A stretch of DNA of 64,000 bases, taken from positions 38,929,268-38,993,267 of the forward strand of contig JACSVZ010000009.1 in assembly GCA_014706295.1 (NCBI GenBank). Reading direction: 5' to 3'. Origin of the DNA: Lycocorax pyrrhopterus obiensis. Lineage: Eukaryota > Chordata > Aves > Passeriformes > Paradisaeidae. The notes below the pieces were generated by a model. The model saw only the letters and a program-made list of their open reading frames with translations, did no database searches and was not told the origin of the DNA. Shown here piece after piece: positions 35,720 to 46,530 of the stretch. Position numbers and translations under genes: made by a program. Position 1 is the first letter of the stretch, and the number at the start of each line of letters is the position of its first letter.

Positions 35720-36300
35720 AGGCCAGCCGCGGCGCGCTGCTCGGCGCCGGGGCTGCCTCAAACCCGGGGTGCCTGTGCCTGCCTCGCCGGCGCCCAGCGC
35801 CGCAGGAGCGCGACCCCGCAGGACCCGGGGTGGGGCAGTGGGAGCGGGGTCCCCTGTCCCGCGGGGTCCCAGCGCGGCGCCGGCCCCGCGTCGGGCTGTG
35901 CTTACGGGAGGGAGAAAACCGCTTTTAAATCCAGTAAACCAGGAGCAGCCGGGAAGGAGCGGAGCTCTGGCCCCTTCCCACCCCCCAGCGCCGGGGCCAG
36001 CCCGCAGCAGCCGCAGGGAGCGGCCCCGCTGGGCTCGGAGCATCCTCCGGGGTGTGCCAGCACCCTGCGGCACCGCGGGCGTGTGACCTCCAAAAGTGGA
36101 GCAGAGCCACCTGCAGACCTGCTCCTGCTCAGCCAGCGCTGCAGCTCCGGAGCTGTGGCACAGGACAGCGTGGCTGGGGCTCCGGGAGAGCCGGGAATAA
36201 TGCTTCCATCCCGGGGTGGGCGTGCTCTGGGAATCATGGATCTGCACACCCGGCGTGGGCCCCTCTCCGTGGCCACGGCCCTCGGCCGGCAGCAGCGGAG
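35720..36300. promoter_or_regulatory. CpG island, possible promoter
   Basis: Sharp onset of CpG-rich DNA at about 35725 (gccgcggcgcgctgctcggc), fading after 36300. The sharp AT-to-GC boundary resembles a promoter-associated island. A 207-codon minus-strand frame begins in it but shows only GC bias. No TATA box or recognisable first exon was found. Confidence 0.45.
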
Positions 36301-36796
36301 CAGGAATCCAGCCCCACACCTTCAGCAGGAAAAACTGGAACCGGGTTTAACCTTTGTTAGGCCCACAGGTTATCTCCGGCCTAAACATGCACAAATTAGA
36401 ATCGGGAGGATGCTGGAGGTTTAACAGTCCCCCTCCAAGGAGGGGGAGGAGAGAAAGGGGGAGTCCCAGCATCAGTGGGCTCATTTTTGGCTGGCACAAC
36501 TCGCAGTTCCCCTGTCCTGCAGCCCTCTGGGTGGCAGGCCATGGCCCATATGGGTGCCCAACACCTTCTACAATCAGGGATTATATCCTAAAGCCAAAGC
36601 TAATGGGGTCACTTTTTGACACACGGGGTTCTGACAAATGTGGGGAACCCTGAGAGAGCTGGGGAGAGCATCCCCTGTCCAATGAGTTGTTGATGTGTCC
36701 TCTGCTCCCCGCGGGTCTGCCTTGTTTGAGTGGTCTGCAGTTTTCCTCCAGGGCAGGAGGGACCAGGGGCAGTGGTGCCTTGGCAGGAGATCATTG
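36301..36796. other. Unique sequence, no gene seen
   Basis: Spacer between the island and a CR1. Nothing was recognised. Confidence 0.4.
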
Positions 36797-37026
36797 AGTC
36801 ATGGAACGGTTGAGTTTGGAAAATCCCACTCAAACCATCGAGTCCAACTATTCCCCAACACTGCCCAGGCCACCACCAGCCCGTGTCCCCACATGCCACA
36901 TCCACACAGCTTTTAAATCCCTTCAAGCCTGGGGACTCCACCACTGCCCTGGGCAGCTGTGCCAGGGCTGGACAAACATTTTCTTGAAGAAATTTTCCCA
37001 GTATCCAACCTAACCCTCCCCTGACA
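36797..37026 (-). mobile_element. CR1 LINE 3' fragment, divergent subfamily
   Basis: The tail 'gagtcatggaacggttgag' is at the left. The following 'catcgagtccaactattcc', 'tgccacatccacacagc' and 'ggcagctgtgccagggctgg' blocks relate it to the copy at 14125. It is about 230 bp. Confidence 0.88.
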
Positions 37027-37199
37027 GGCCCAGGGTTGAGCTTTGTGCCAGGATGGACACGGGGATGCAAACTCGACAGGGAGCTGTGACACCGGGGTGA
37101 ACACAACCCACAGCTGCTCGCGGGGTTCCCGGGACCCCACCCCGCCCCATCCCCGGGTGCTTCCATGGTCCTGGACCCCGCTGCCGTTGTGGGGTTGCT

Positions 37200-37490
37200 A
37201 CTTAATTAATTAGGGAGGAAAACCTGGCGAGCGGAGAGTGAATCGCAGATCAGAGTGTGCTGTTTGGCGCTGGCACGGGCTCATTTAACAATTCAAGGGT
37301 CACTACCTGCAAAAGTGAGGACACCGCTTACAAGCGCGCGGATCCCGCCAGCTACAATGTGCGCGTCGGGATAATGAACTTAAAACAATCGTAATTAGCA
37401 GGCCGAGACAAAGGATTAAAATTAAACCTGAATGGTGCGGTGCGTGCAGCTTGCTTGTAGAACAGCGCTAAGCCAACTTAATCCATTTTA
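37200..37490. promoter_or_regulatory. Candidate conserved non-coding block, left part of a larger element
   Basis: It opens with cttaattaattagggagg (37201-37218) and later holds cgtaattagcaggc, acaaaggattaaaattaaacc and aacttaatccattttaattc. Homeodomain, K50-type (taatcc) and SOX/TCF-like words are packed into 290 bp free of repeats, and CpGs are retained despite AT richness. The combination is characteristic of strongly conserved developmental enhancers, but no alignment was available. Confidence 0.4.
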
Positions 37491-37735
37491 ATTCTGCGCG
37501 GGCCGGGCGGCGGCAGCGCGGGGTCGGGGTCGGCGGCTGCGGAGCCGCGATACATCCGCCGGCCGCGCTCCGCCGGCGCGATAAGGCCCGGGGCGTCCCG
37601 GGGGACACTGCCCGCCCGGCATCCCCGGGGAGCGGGTGTCAGCGTGTCCGCGGGCTGGCGGGGCGCGGCGAGCGGCGAGCGGGGCGCCCCGTCATTGTGC
37701 CGCGGTTGTCATTGACTGATCAGGCCCTTTGAGCG
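37491..37735. promoter_or_regulatory. CpG island between two candidate conserved blocks
   Basis: A very CpG-dense core from gcgcgggccgggcggcggc to gcgcggcgagcggcgagcgg, with short inverted GCCGGC words at 37557-37575. It is flanked on both sides by motif-dense, repeat-free DNA, so it could be a promoter or a CpG-rich (Polycomb-type) element. No coding exon is visible. Confidence 0.45.
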
Positions 37736-38510
37736 CGCTTTCAGAGTCAATGGACCCACCTGAATAGATGAAAGGCAGACAGCTCCTGACAAACAAGGGG
37801 CTGCGGAATATTCATTGTGCATCTGCGAGGGAAAGATTAATGTATTAGAAATTAAAATGGGCCCGGGCTGTATGATCTTGCTCTAACACTTGGCCAGACC
37901 TGTGTCACCCACCGCAAGCGCCTGAAGTCGGCAGACAATCCTGCCAAGGTAGTGGGAATCATTAAGCATCCGGCTATTGTGCACGGTGAATAATAAAACT
38001 TTCCCCCTATTCTTTGCCCGGAGCTGACAATGAATAATTCCGGAGCTATTTGCAATGTTAACAGCACCTATCTTGCCCATCCATTCCTTCACGATAAGGA
38101 TGGAAATATGCATTTCAACAGTCTGCACAGATAGTGATTCACAGGCGCTTCAAAGGACACCTGCCACTCAAGCGAAGGGCTGTCAGTCTCCCGCCGCCGC
38201 CGCTGCCAGCAAAATGGCGAAAAAGATTATCTGCACTTTATTCCTTTTCTCCTCCGATTATAACACCGGTACGTTTGCCATCGACTGACAAGTGATTTAC
38301 ACTCGCTGCTGTAATGTGGTTAAGCTAGGAAAAGCTATTCTCTTAGGCAGCCCTTATTCCTTCAAGGTTTACAACTGTATCCAATATCCTATCGCGGTGT
38401 GATCGCGGCTGCACAGAACGCCATTAGGGGAGATATTAGGAGCGTTTAATCTGTTTGCTGACATAAAGGTGACAGTGATAAAGTCCTGTCTCTGACGTCA
38501 GGGCCTGGCC
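37736..38510. promoter_or_regulatory. Candidate conserved regulatory element with CRE and YY1-like motifs
   Basis: About 775 bp of repeat-free DNA. Visible motifs are a perfect palindromic CRE TGACGTCA at 38493-38500, a YY1-like AAAATGGCG at 38211-38219 after a (CCG)n run, TTCAAAG at 38149-38155, and CTTTGA at 37727-37732 just outside the left edge. There are also many attattc/aataattcc homeodomain-like words. CpG is retained throughout. The nearest insertions (CR1 at 36797-37026 and 38666-38799) stay outside the block. Binding by the named factors is known for the motifs and not shown here. Confidence 0.45.
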
Positions 38511-38665
38511 AGCTCAGCCGACTTTTACACAGCAGGAGGGTGGCCGAAGTTCAGCAGGGTCTGACTGGAAGGGCTCCAGACTCCTCCACAGCAGGTCCTG
38601 GGAACGGACTCTGCCCACGGGGACTCTTTTTGCCTGGAAGAGGGGTGAGTCGTGAATGTCCCGAA

Positions 38666-38799
38666 CCTGGCAGTGTCCAAGGCCAGGTTGGATGGGGCTT
38701 GGAGCAACCTGGTCTAATGGAAGGTGTCCCAGCCCATGGCAGAGGGTGGACATGAGCTTTAAGGTCCCGAAACCAGTCTGGGATTCTCTGATTCCATGA
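38666..38799 (+). mobile_element. CR1 LINE 3' fragment
   Basis: Plus-strand CR1 end of about 135 bp: 'cctggcagtgtccaaggcc', 'caacctggtctaatggaagg', and tail 'ggattctctgattccatg'. A small deletion removes the usual 'ccttccaaccc' block near 38768. Confidence 0.93.
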
Positions 38800-40980
38800 A
38801 CCTGGAGCCTGTCACTATGGTCTCCTGCAAGCAAGCAGGTGGAGAACACCCCCGGCCTTGCACCCTTCACCCCTGGCTGTCCCAAGCAGGCTGTTCCCTG
38901 CACTCCGGAGCAAAACATCTCCCAGGCAGCCACAGGCCCTGCCAGCAGCACAGCAGCTGCTCCTGCTCCACTCTGGGTGTTCCCGGGGCAAAAACAAACA
39001 AGCAAAAACTCTGCTGCAGTGTTCCCACTTATCTGAAATATTTTCCAGATTATTTACTTGAAATTCTTCCACCACAATCTTCCCATTGTGCCTGTCAGGA
39101 GGACTCCCCGACCAGCCGGGCTTTTCTCCATCAATGTCCACTTTCTTTCAGCACCAGTGGCAGGAATACTGGGATTGACTCAGAGTGGCAGCTCCAGCTC
39201 TTTCCAGTGGGAAACAGTTTTAGTTCGAGAAGAAGAGGCGCCGTGGTTCTGTGTGCCCTAATGGCACCATCTTCACCACACTGACCTTCACCAGCCACAC
39301 TGGCGAGGGTCCGGGGACCCCGAACTCCCCCAGATGTGCCCTGCTCTGTGCGCTGGCAGAGCCTGGGTGTGCCCAACACCAACAGCTCCTTTGGTGCCAG
39401 CACCGAAACGTTGCCGGAGCAGGGCTGGGCACCGAGGCTGGGCAGGGTCCCAGGTCCCACCTGAGCACACCAGTGGAACTCAGCTGTGCTGACCGGCAGC
39501 TGGGAGCCCAGGAATAATGAGTCATGGATTAATTAACAGGCAACTCTAATCCTAGTAAATGGGACAATTTGGAAACAGGGTCTCACAGATCCCCAAAGCT
39601 TGCAAGAGCTGAAGGGGTGCAGGAGCTGTGTCAGTGGCCTGGGAGATCTGCCTGAGACCAGGAACCAGGAACTCTGGAGACAGCACAGGGACCAGTGCCC
39701 CCCAGCAATCCCTGCAAGCTCTCCTCTGTCCATGGGCACCATCCCTGTGTGGGCCCCAGCTGTCCCTGGGCCGGACAAAGCGGGCATTCTCTGCCTGGCT
39801 CCGCAGCGCGGCACTGCTGGCAATGCCACGCTGGAAATCCTGACTCACAGAGACATTTGTGCCTCACCACCCTGCCAGGCACTGGGGTCCCCCCCGGCAG
39901 CCCCCACACTGCCCCACAGCCCCCAAATCAGGGTAGCCTCCAAACCCCATGAATATCCTGCCTCCATCCAGCAGCTCCATATACAGATTTTCACAGGTTC
40001 CCTCCAATGTGGAAGAGAAGGTCTCCTGAGCTGGGGGCGCAGCAAGGCCAGGTGGAAATCTCTCCCTGAAGGGGAACTATTACGATCGTGTGAAAACACA
40101 GTGTCTGCTATGGTTTTTTAAGAAAAGAACCAGTGCCCGAGTCAGCGCTCAGACCAACAATCTGCCTGCAACAACACCTGCTCCAAAACGGGAGTGAGCC
40201 CGTGTGTGCTCAGGGATGGGGGGTCAGGCCACGCTGGGGTGGGTGCTCCAGCACTTCCCCAGCCTCGGCTCCAGCCCTCCCAGCTCATCCACTCTCATGC
40301 CAGGACCGCGGGCTTGCCCTGACCCCTCTCTTTGGGAATGGTGCCCTGTCATTGTCACTACACAGCTTGATCAGCTCCGTGAGGCCTCACCAGTAAAAGG
40401 ACCCTGTTGGTCACTTGGGTCTTGGTTCCATGTCCCTTCCACAGAGCAGGCTATAATCAGTGCTGTATTCAGCAGAACCCACAAGGAAGAAACCACGGCC
40501 CAGGAGCTGTGCCCACAGGTGTGAATAACACAGGTCTGTGCCACGGAAGTGGTGCTTTCAGGGCCGTCTCTTTGACCTGCACAGAGACATTCTGGTCCAC
40601 AGAGGGGGCTTTTGCTGCCCCCCAGCACTGGCCAGGGGCCTGTGGAGTGTAGAAGGTTCTGGTGTCCACTGGCACATTCCCAGCACTGGTCCCTGAGGAT
40701 GCAGCGCTGCACCAGCATCTGCAGTCAACCCTCAGCAGCATCTGCTTGTACACAGCCGTTTGGACCAACGTGCTGTCGGTTCTGGAAGCACACAGGATCC
40801 CCGTTCCAGCCGATGGATTCCCTGGAGTGAGGGTGGAAGCAATCTGGTTTATGCTGGCAGGTTTTAAGCTTAATACAAGAGTGAATTCAGCCTCCGTCCC
40901 ACTAAATTATCCAGCAAGGGCTGAACCCTATTTTTCTTTTGAAGAAGAACAAGGGCGCTGAAATAATTTGTGGATCTGGG
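38800..40980. other. Unique GC-leaning sequence, no gene seen
   Basis: Over 2 kb without a recognised transposon. Many overlapping short frames on both strands (up to 173 codons) are present, but none has a domain, a consistent reading frame or flanking splice sites that would argue for a gene. Confidence 0.4.
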
Positions 40981-41420
40981 TTCCTAATCTTAAATAATTC
41001 TTACCATTTAAAACAGTTTTTGCAGGAAATATTTTATAGTTAGAGAAATAGTTTTTGACATTTTGGGGGGGAAAAGAACAATGGACCGTTTACAGGTCTA
41101 CACAGTAGATTAATGAATCTAATTGAGTCTGTAGGGAAATGCTTCAGTTTAACTACTGGAACTAATTTATACATTCACTACATCGTAATAAGTCAATTTA
41201 AGTTTCTGGAAATAAAACTGGATATCCTGGGTATAGATTTGAACTATAAATTTCTGCAAGAAAGGAGTCTGTGTGTTCATTATACATTGTAAAATTACCA
41301 TATGGACCTGTCAACACTTCTTAGCACAGCTTTGTAATAATGTCATTTAGTTTAACATTGTAATGTGCCAGCTGAATTAATGCGTGTGGCACAATGAACG
41401 CCTCCCACTGCCGGTTCGGG
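40981..41420. promoter_or_regulatory. Candidate conserved non-coding block
   Basis: AT-rich and repeat-free for about 440 bp. Words include gattaatgaatctaattgag at about 41108-41127, acatcgtaataagtcaattt, ttaccatatggacctg (an E-box CATATG) and gctgaattaatgcgtg. A single G run (41064-41071) is the only simple repeat. The style matches a conserved enhancer. Confidence 0.3.
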
Positions 41421-42540
41421 ATGGGGGGGCAACTTTTAAAGGGGTTTCTTATGCAAAAGAGTTTTGTCTGTATTTGCACAGCTAATATCTGGCCTCTGAT
41501 CAGGTGTTATCAGCATAAGTGAGTGGCCAGGACTGCTCAACTCCCAGCAGCTGCTTCTGGAGTCCCAGGGATGAGGACCAGAGCTTCCAAGCAGCAGGAC
41601 ACAGATTGCCGTGGGCAGGACACAGAGCAGAGCCCTCAGCCAGGCTGCATCAGAGATCCTCTCATCCGGTTCTCCTCTCGCTGTCGCTGCTGAGTTTCTC
41701 CTCCTCCCTCTGTTATTTACAGCCCTGCAGCCGCTGCCGCTGCTCTGCTGCCCACGCAGGCTGAGGAACAGACATCCCTTGTTCCAAATCCTTCTATCCG
41801 TGCTACGCTTCCAGCTCCCCACTTTCTATGCTGTGCTCAGAACACCTTTTTCACTCATCCAGTCAAAAAATAAAAGTCCTCAGTGGTAAATGGAGTCAGA
41901 GACAGAAGTAGCAACATTCCCATTCCCTTCTGGCAAGTTACTGGGGGCACTGGTGCAGACACCCCTCAGACTGCACCCTGGACTTGCTGCCCAGACCTGC
42001 ATCCAGCGCACAGCTCACCTGAGAGCACCTGAGCCACGTGCCCATGGCAGAGCAGTTGTGTGAGCCCCCTTTTTTCTGTCCCCCCCCTTTGCCATCCAGC
42101 CCATGCCCCACAGGAGACCCCAGCCCAGCCTGGTGGGCGAGAGGGACCCCAGCTCCAGGGGGTCAGAGGTCACAGCTCTCTGACAGCAGCACTGGGTGCA
42201 GGGGGGGGGGTTCCCCAGCACATCTGTACCTGTCTCCCACTTTTTCTGCTGTAGGACACCCCAGGATCACGCTCAGCTCCTGAAGGCCTGGGAAGAGCAG
42301 CACCAGGCTGCAGGGTGTGTGCCAGCCAGGTCTGCCATGGGAAAAAACAGGCACAGCAGAAAGGCTGAAATTCCCTGTTGTGTCCCAGGCCTGAGTCCAG
42401 CTCCAGCCTGGACAGAGCATTCCAGTGGCAGAAGTTACAATGGGAATGCACACACAAAACCCATGATCATCCCTACAGGCTGCAATGGTCCAAGGATCCA
42501 AGGAAAAACTCATTTTGCAGCCCAAAATCCGATCCTGCAG
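41421..42540. other. Unique sequence, no gene seen
   Basis: Mixed GC content with short C and G runs (42080-42090, 42201-42210). No transposon or coding signature. Confidence 0.4.
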
Positions 42541-42851
42541 CACCGACCGTTCTCACTGCCGGAGCCGAGGGGAGCTCCTCCCGAGGATGCTCCACATAAA
42601 TCCACTAGCATTTTTCCCTTTGTCCTTTATTTGTCTAATTCTTTGCTTTCCTTCCCTCTCCTTCGTCTCTCAGCAGCCTTGGGAAGTGACACCGGAGATC
42701 TCATAAAACTCTACGGCGTGTGGCCGGAGGAGGGGAGGGGAGGTGGACTTGCACTTAAAGAGGGGAAAACGCACTTGCTAATCTCCCTGTAATTGGGCTG
42801 CGGGCAGCCAGGTTTGCGGCTTTCCCCTCTCTCCGCTTGTGCTGTGTGCCC

Positions 42852-42854
<3 letters not shown>

Positions 42855-42896
<42 letters not shown>
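42855..42896. repeat. (CAG)14 triplet repeat
   Basis: Fourteen perfect CAG triplets (CTG on the minus strand), preceded by GAG. The minus-strand frame 42711-42944 reads it as an uninterrupted Leu run after an Arg-rich start. Downstream of the run there is no recognisable protein, so it may be a non-coding triplet repeat rather than a leader peptide. Its position at the left edge of a CpG island is notable. Confidence 0.95.
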
Positions 42897-42898
<2 letters not shown>

Positions 42899-43210
42899 CG
42901 TACCTGCCGGTGGAGCGGTGCCGGAGCCGGCTGCCGGCGCGCACAAGCTGCAGAGATGCCGCCTGATTTCCCTCAGGATGCAGCCGGGAAGACTAGTCGG
43001 ATAGCTAAAATTCCTACCTCAGTGAGTTAGCAGAACAGGCTAATCCCCGCAAAGAGACAGGATTTAGGATTTGACTCTCGGGTTCTTGATCCAATTGCAC
43101 AAATGTGCGCAGCCCCGGCCGCACCGGAGCTCCCGAGCCGCGCGGGGAGGGCGCGGGGTGCCGGGTCAGCGGCTCCGCCGGCGGCGCACGGATCAGAGGG
43201 CTCCGCTTCG
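42897..43210. promoter_or_regulatory. CpG island, possible promoter
   Basis: CpG-dense sequence (gccggagccggctgccggcg; ccgagccgcgcgggg) directly right of the CAG run and left of a motif-dense AT-rich block. It may be the promoter of an unidentified transcript. No TATA box or exon was established. Confidence 0.42.
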
Positions 43211-43480
43211 GGATGGTGCGGGGAAACAGGCCCGGTTCGGTAATTAAATATTGTAACTGAGGCTTGGCATCGCTAATTACGTATTAAAACCCAGCGGTTA
43301 TTTACATTTCTGCGCCTGGATTTCTACTGGAAGCTGGCGGTTAATGTCACCACTTCTGCAAACCTGATGGCATCTGCCTATAAAAGGGTGATTGTAAAAG
43401 CTGAGGGCTTTACCTATAAATTCATCTTGCTAATAAGCAATACGCTCATGATTGAAAGTCAAGGAGACTTTGGAAAGTAG
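43211..43480. promoter_or_regulatory. Candidate conserved non-coding block
   Basis: Contains ggtaattaaatattg (about 43239-43253), gctaattacgtattaaaacc (about 43272-43291), two 'cctataaa' words (43378-43384 and 43413-43419) and ttgctaataagcaata, all within 270 bp of repeat-free DNA. The TATAAA words could also serve as core promoter boxes for the adjacent island. Confidence 0.35.
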
Positions 43481-44665
43481 TTGGGTGTTTTATTTCCTTT
43501 AAAAAAATGTATCTGCTGGCAGTGAGGCAAGTTCTGGAGAGCAGCACGAGTGTCACGAGTGCCAGTGCCGTGCGCTCAGTGATCCTGGGCAGGGTGATAA
43601 ATAGCGGCTCCTCAATTACATCTTTGCTTTATTCCCCAAGTGACTTGTATTCGGGTTGATATACAGGCAGTGTGACTGCACTTGTTTCCCAATGCAGGGG
43701 AAATGCCCTTCATGAAAACATTATTAATTAGGCGGAGCTGTAATGGTGGGAATGCTGTGGGAGTGGCGGGCGGCTCTGCCGTGCCCAGGTAGCACATCCC
43801 TGGCGCAGGCAGAGTGCTCCCACACGTTCGTCCCAGTGGGACAGCTTGGCTGGAGCTCGGGGGGCACAGCCCCTTCCAAAACCGCTTTGGCTCTCTCTGG
43901 AAATGCCGGTTCACTGTGTCCATAAAACATTTTCCCCATTTATCGTGCAGTCCTTGTTTCCCTTTAATAAACCTGTAATTGTACATGCTCACGGGTATTT
44001 GCCGTGCTTCACGCCCTGACATCTCCTGCCTGAACCTTATCCAGGTTAAGAGAGGTCACGAGTCAGTAATGATTTCCCAAGAGTCCCAACCCAGAATCTA
44101 TTTTTTTTATTTGGAATATCTTTTATTTAATTAACCACTGAACCAGGCAGACAGTGTTTCCTGCACAACCTGCCAGTACAAGGAATATCTCAGTGAATTT
44201 CCAGCGGGAGGATTTCTCCCTCCCACTGTGCAAGGCGGGCAGTGCCCACAGAACCTTGCCCTGGGCTCCTGCTTCCTTTCCCCCTCTTTCCTTCTTTCTC
44301 TTTTTAATTATGAAAATCAAGGAACCCATAATTCCCATGACAGCTGTGACTACATACAGACTTAACCATAAACTGTGCAGCAAATGCTTGGTTTGTGGAA
44401 AATCATGTTCTCTGACATATGTTTCTCATTATGGGGTAGATTTGCAAAGGAACAAGGCTGATTCCTCCTGCAGGTGCAAAGCAGAGCCCCGCATTTCCTG
44501 TGCCCTGCTCTGCGCCTGCAGCCCAGCACACGGAGGCGCAAGGACCAAGGCTTTGTCTCACCTTCGCAGTGCAACCAGAGGAGCAATCCCTGTGTCCCTG
44601 TGCCCGTCACACGCACCTGAGGGATGTCTGGGAACACACTGGGAGTGCAGCAGCACTACAGCTGT
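43481..44665. other. Unique sequence, no gene seen
   Basis: The stretch has an AT-rich segment at 44090-44150 and mixed DNA elsewhere. Open frames are short and unsupported. Confidence 0.4.
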
Positions 44666-44765
44666 GCTGGGAATAACCTGGGATAGTGGAAGGTGTCCCT
44701 GCCCATCCAGACCATGGAACGGGATGAGCTTTAAGGTCCCTCCCAACTCAAATCATTCTGGAATT
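44666..44765 (+). mobile_element. CR1 LINE 3' fragment
   Basis: The last roughly 100 bp of a plus-strand CR1 of the common lineage, ending 'caaatcattctggaattcc'. It lies immediately left of a second CR1 of a different lineage. Confidence 0.9.
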
Positions 44766-44789
44766 CCTCCCGAGGGGCAGTGGAGGGGC

Positions 44790-45084
44790 AGGTACCCATC
44801 TCTTCTCTCCCATGACTGGTGACAGGACTCGAGGATATGGCTGGACCTGAGTCAGGAGAGGTTTAGGTTGGATCTCTGGGAAAGGTTCTTCCCCCAGAGG
44901 GTGGTGGGGCACTGGACAGGCTCCCCAGGGAATGGTCAGGCCCCAAGGCTGCCAGAGCTCCAGGACTGTTTGGACAATGCCCTCAGGCACAGGGTGGGAT
45001 TGTTGGGCTGTCCTGTGCAGAGCCAGGAGTTGGATGAGTGATCATATGGGTCCCTTTCAACTCAGCATATTCTATGATTCTAAG
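44790..45084 (+). mobile_element. CR1 LINE 3' fragment, different subfamily
   Basis: Words such as 'gtttaggttggatctctggg', 'ggcactggacaggctcccca' and 'gtgggattgttgggctgtcc', with the tail 'catattctatgattctaagg', identify a separate CR1 lineage. It is in tandem, same-strand arrangement with the preceding copy. Confidence 0.9.
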
Positions 45085-46530
45085 GCTGTCCAGGTCTCTC
45101 AGGGTCTCTCAAGTCCCAGGACGGTACTGTGAGGTCTGGGCTGCTGCAGTGGGACCTGTCCCTTGACATGTCACCGAAGACCAGGGGCTGAGCAGTGAGT
45201 GATAACCCTGCAGCAGCCGAGCAGGATCCCAGAGGGCAGGAGTGGGACCAGGGGAGGTTCATCTGAGCAGTCGGATGGTGTCGGCCCTGGGGAGCTGATG
45301 AGTCACTGGGTGCCCCCACCCATCCTGATTCCGATCTCTGGAACCTCAGGACCAGGTTATCCCTCGGCCCCAGACTCCGTAGATCCTGCTGCTCCCACTG
45401 TGCTGGGCTCAGCCACTGAGTCCTCCCTCCTCCGTCTCCATCCCCTAGTAAAGAGCACTTCCTCCCCCTCCTGGCTGCTCTAATTCCGTCCTTCCATGGC
45501 ATTAACTGTGCTTTCCTGCTCTCCCATCGTCAAACATTTTCATTTCAGCTCTTTTCACGCATCCCGTGTCCACCTGTCTCCATCCAAAATTCCTCATGTC
45601 ATGAAAAGTTTAAAAACTTTAGCTGCAGCAGGTTGCAAACGGAACAGAGAATTTCACGTTAATCCAAAAGGGGTCGGCAAATCCACCGGCCAGAAAGGGG
45701 AAAGTTTCTGTTTCATGTGGAGCCATCGATCCCACTGAAGGAAGCCCTGCATGGAGACTGATTCCTCAGCTCAGCCCAGACAAGTGCTCTGCGGGGGGGG
45801 CAGCCCTGCCTTCGTCCCCAGCCATCATCTCCCTCACACCTTTCTCCCACGCTGACCAGCAACCAGGCACCTGTGCTCCCAGGAAAGGCAGGGGGTGGGG
45901 GCATTGGCTGTGCCAGCATCACCCCCTTTCCAAAATCAGAGTGTCCCGGACCCCGGAGCGCTGCTGCAGCGACCTTCCTCTTCCTGCGGGATGCTCTCAC
46001 TGGCAGGATGCTTTTGGGCACATGGAAACCTTGTATCCCCTTTCAGTGTTGATGCAGATAATTCTGTGGAGATATTTGTCACCAAAAAAAATTGCCCAAT
46101 GCAATGGCCCTGTCTCCAGCAGCACCAGCAGCGCAAGTCTAACCTCAGCCTCCCTGGCAAGAGCCTCTTGGGGTAGCAGATCTGATCCTCATCCCTCCAT
46201 TTTATCAGCTGAGATCTGTGCAAATTTGGATTAGAAATAAAGAAAAAGAAAAGAAAGCTTTAGATGTACAGGAGAATGTTTCCTGGTGTTTATTATACAG
46301 CTGCTCCTGAGCTGGGAGAGCGCAGTTGCCATTAAGTATTAACTAGACAGGTATTAGCAATAGCCCATGTCACTGCTTTAAAGGAAATCAATAGACAATA
46401 TAAATGCAAAATCAAAAGGTTCTTCCCCTGACGGTGTCATCTTGCCAGCACTGAGCAGATAAACCCCACAGCACCTTTCACTGCTCCCCAGTCCCTTCAG
46501 CAGGCTGGAATTGCCTGGACGTCCCGGGAC
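45085..46530. other. Unique sequence, no gene seen
   Basis: Mostly GC-balanced DNA. The part from 46230 to 46450 is AT-rich and repeat-free. No gene or transposon was recognised. Confidence 0.4.

Noticed and set aside
35696..36319. 207-codon minus-strand frame
   Set aside because: It lies in a CpG island with other long frames on both strands and has no recognisable domain.
42711..42944. Poly-Leu frame read as a signal peptide
   Set aside because: The Leu run comes from a CTG microsatellite. The sequence before and after it is not conserved-looking as protein.
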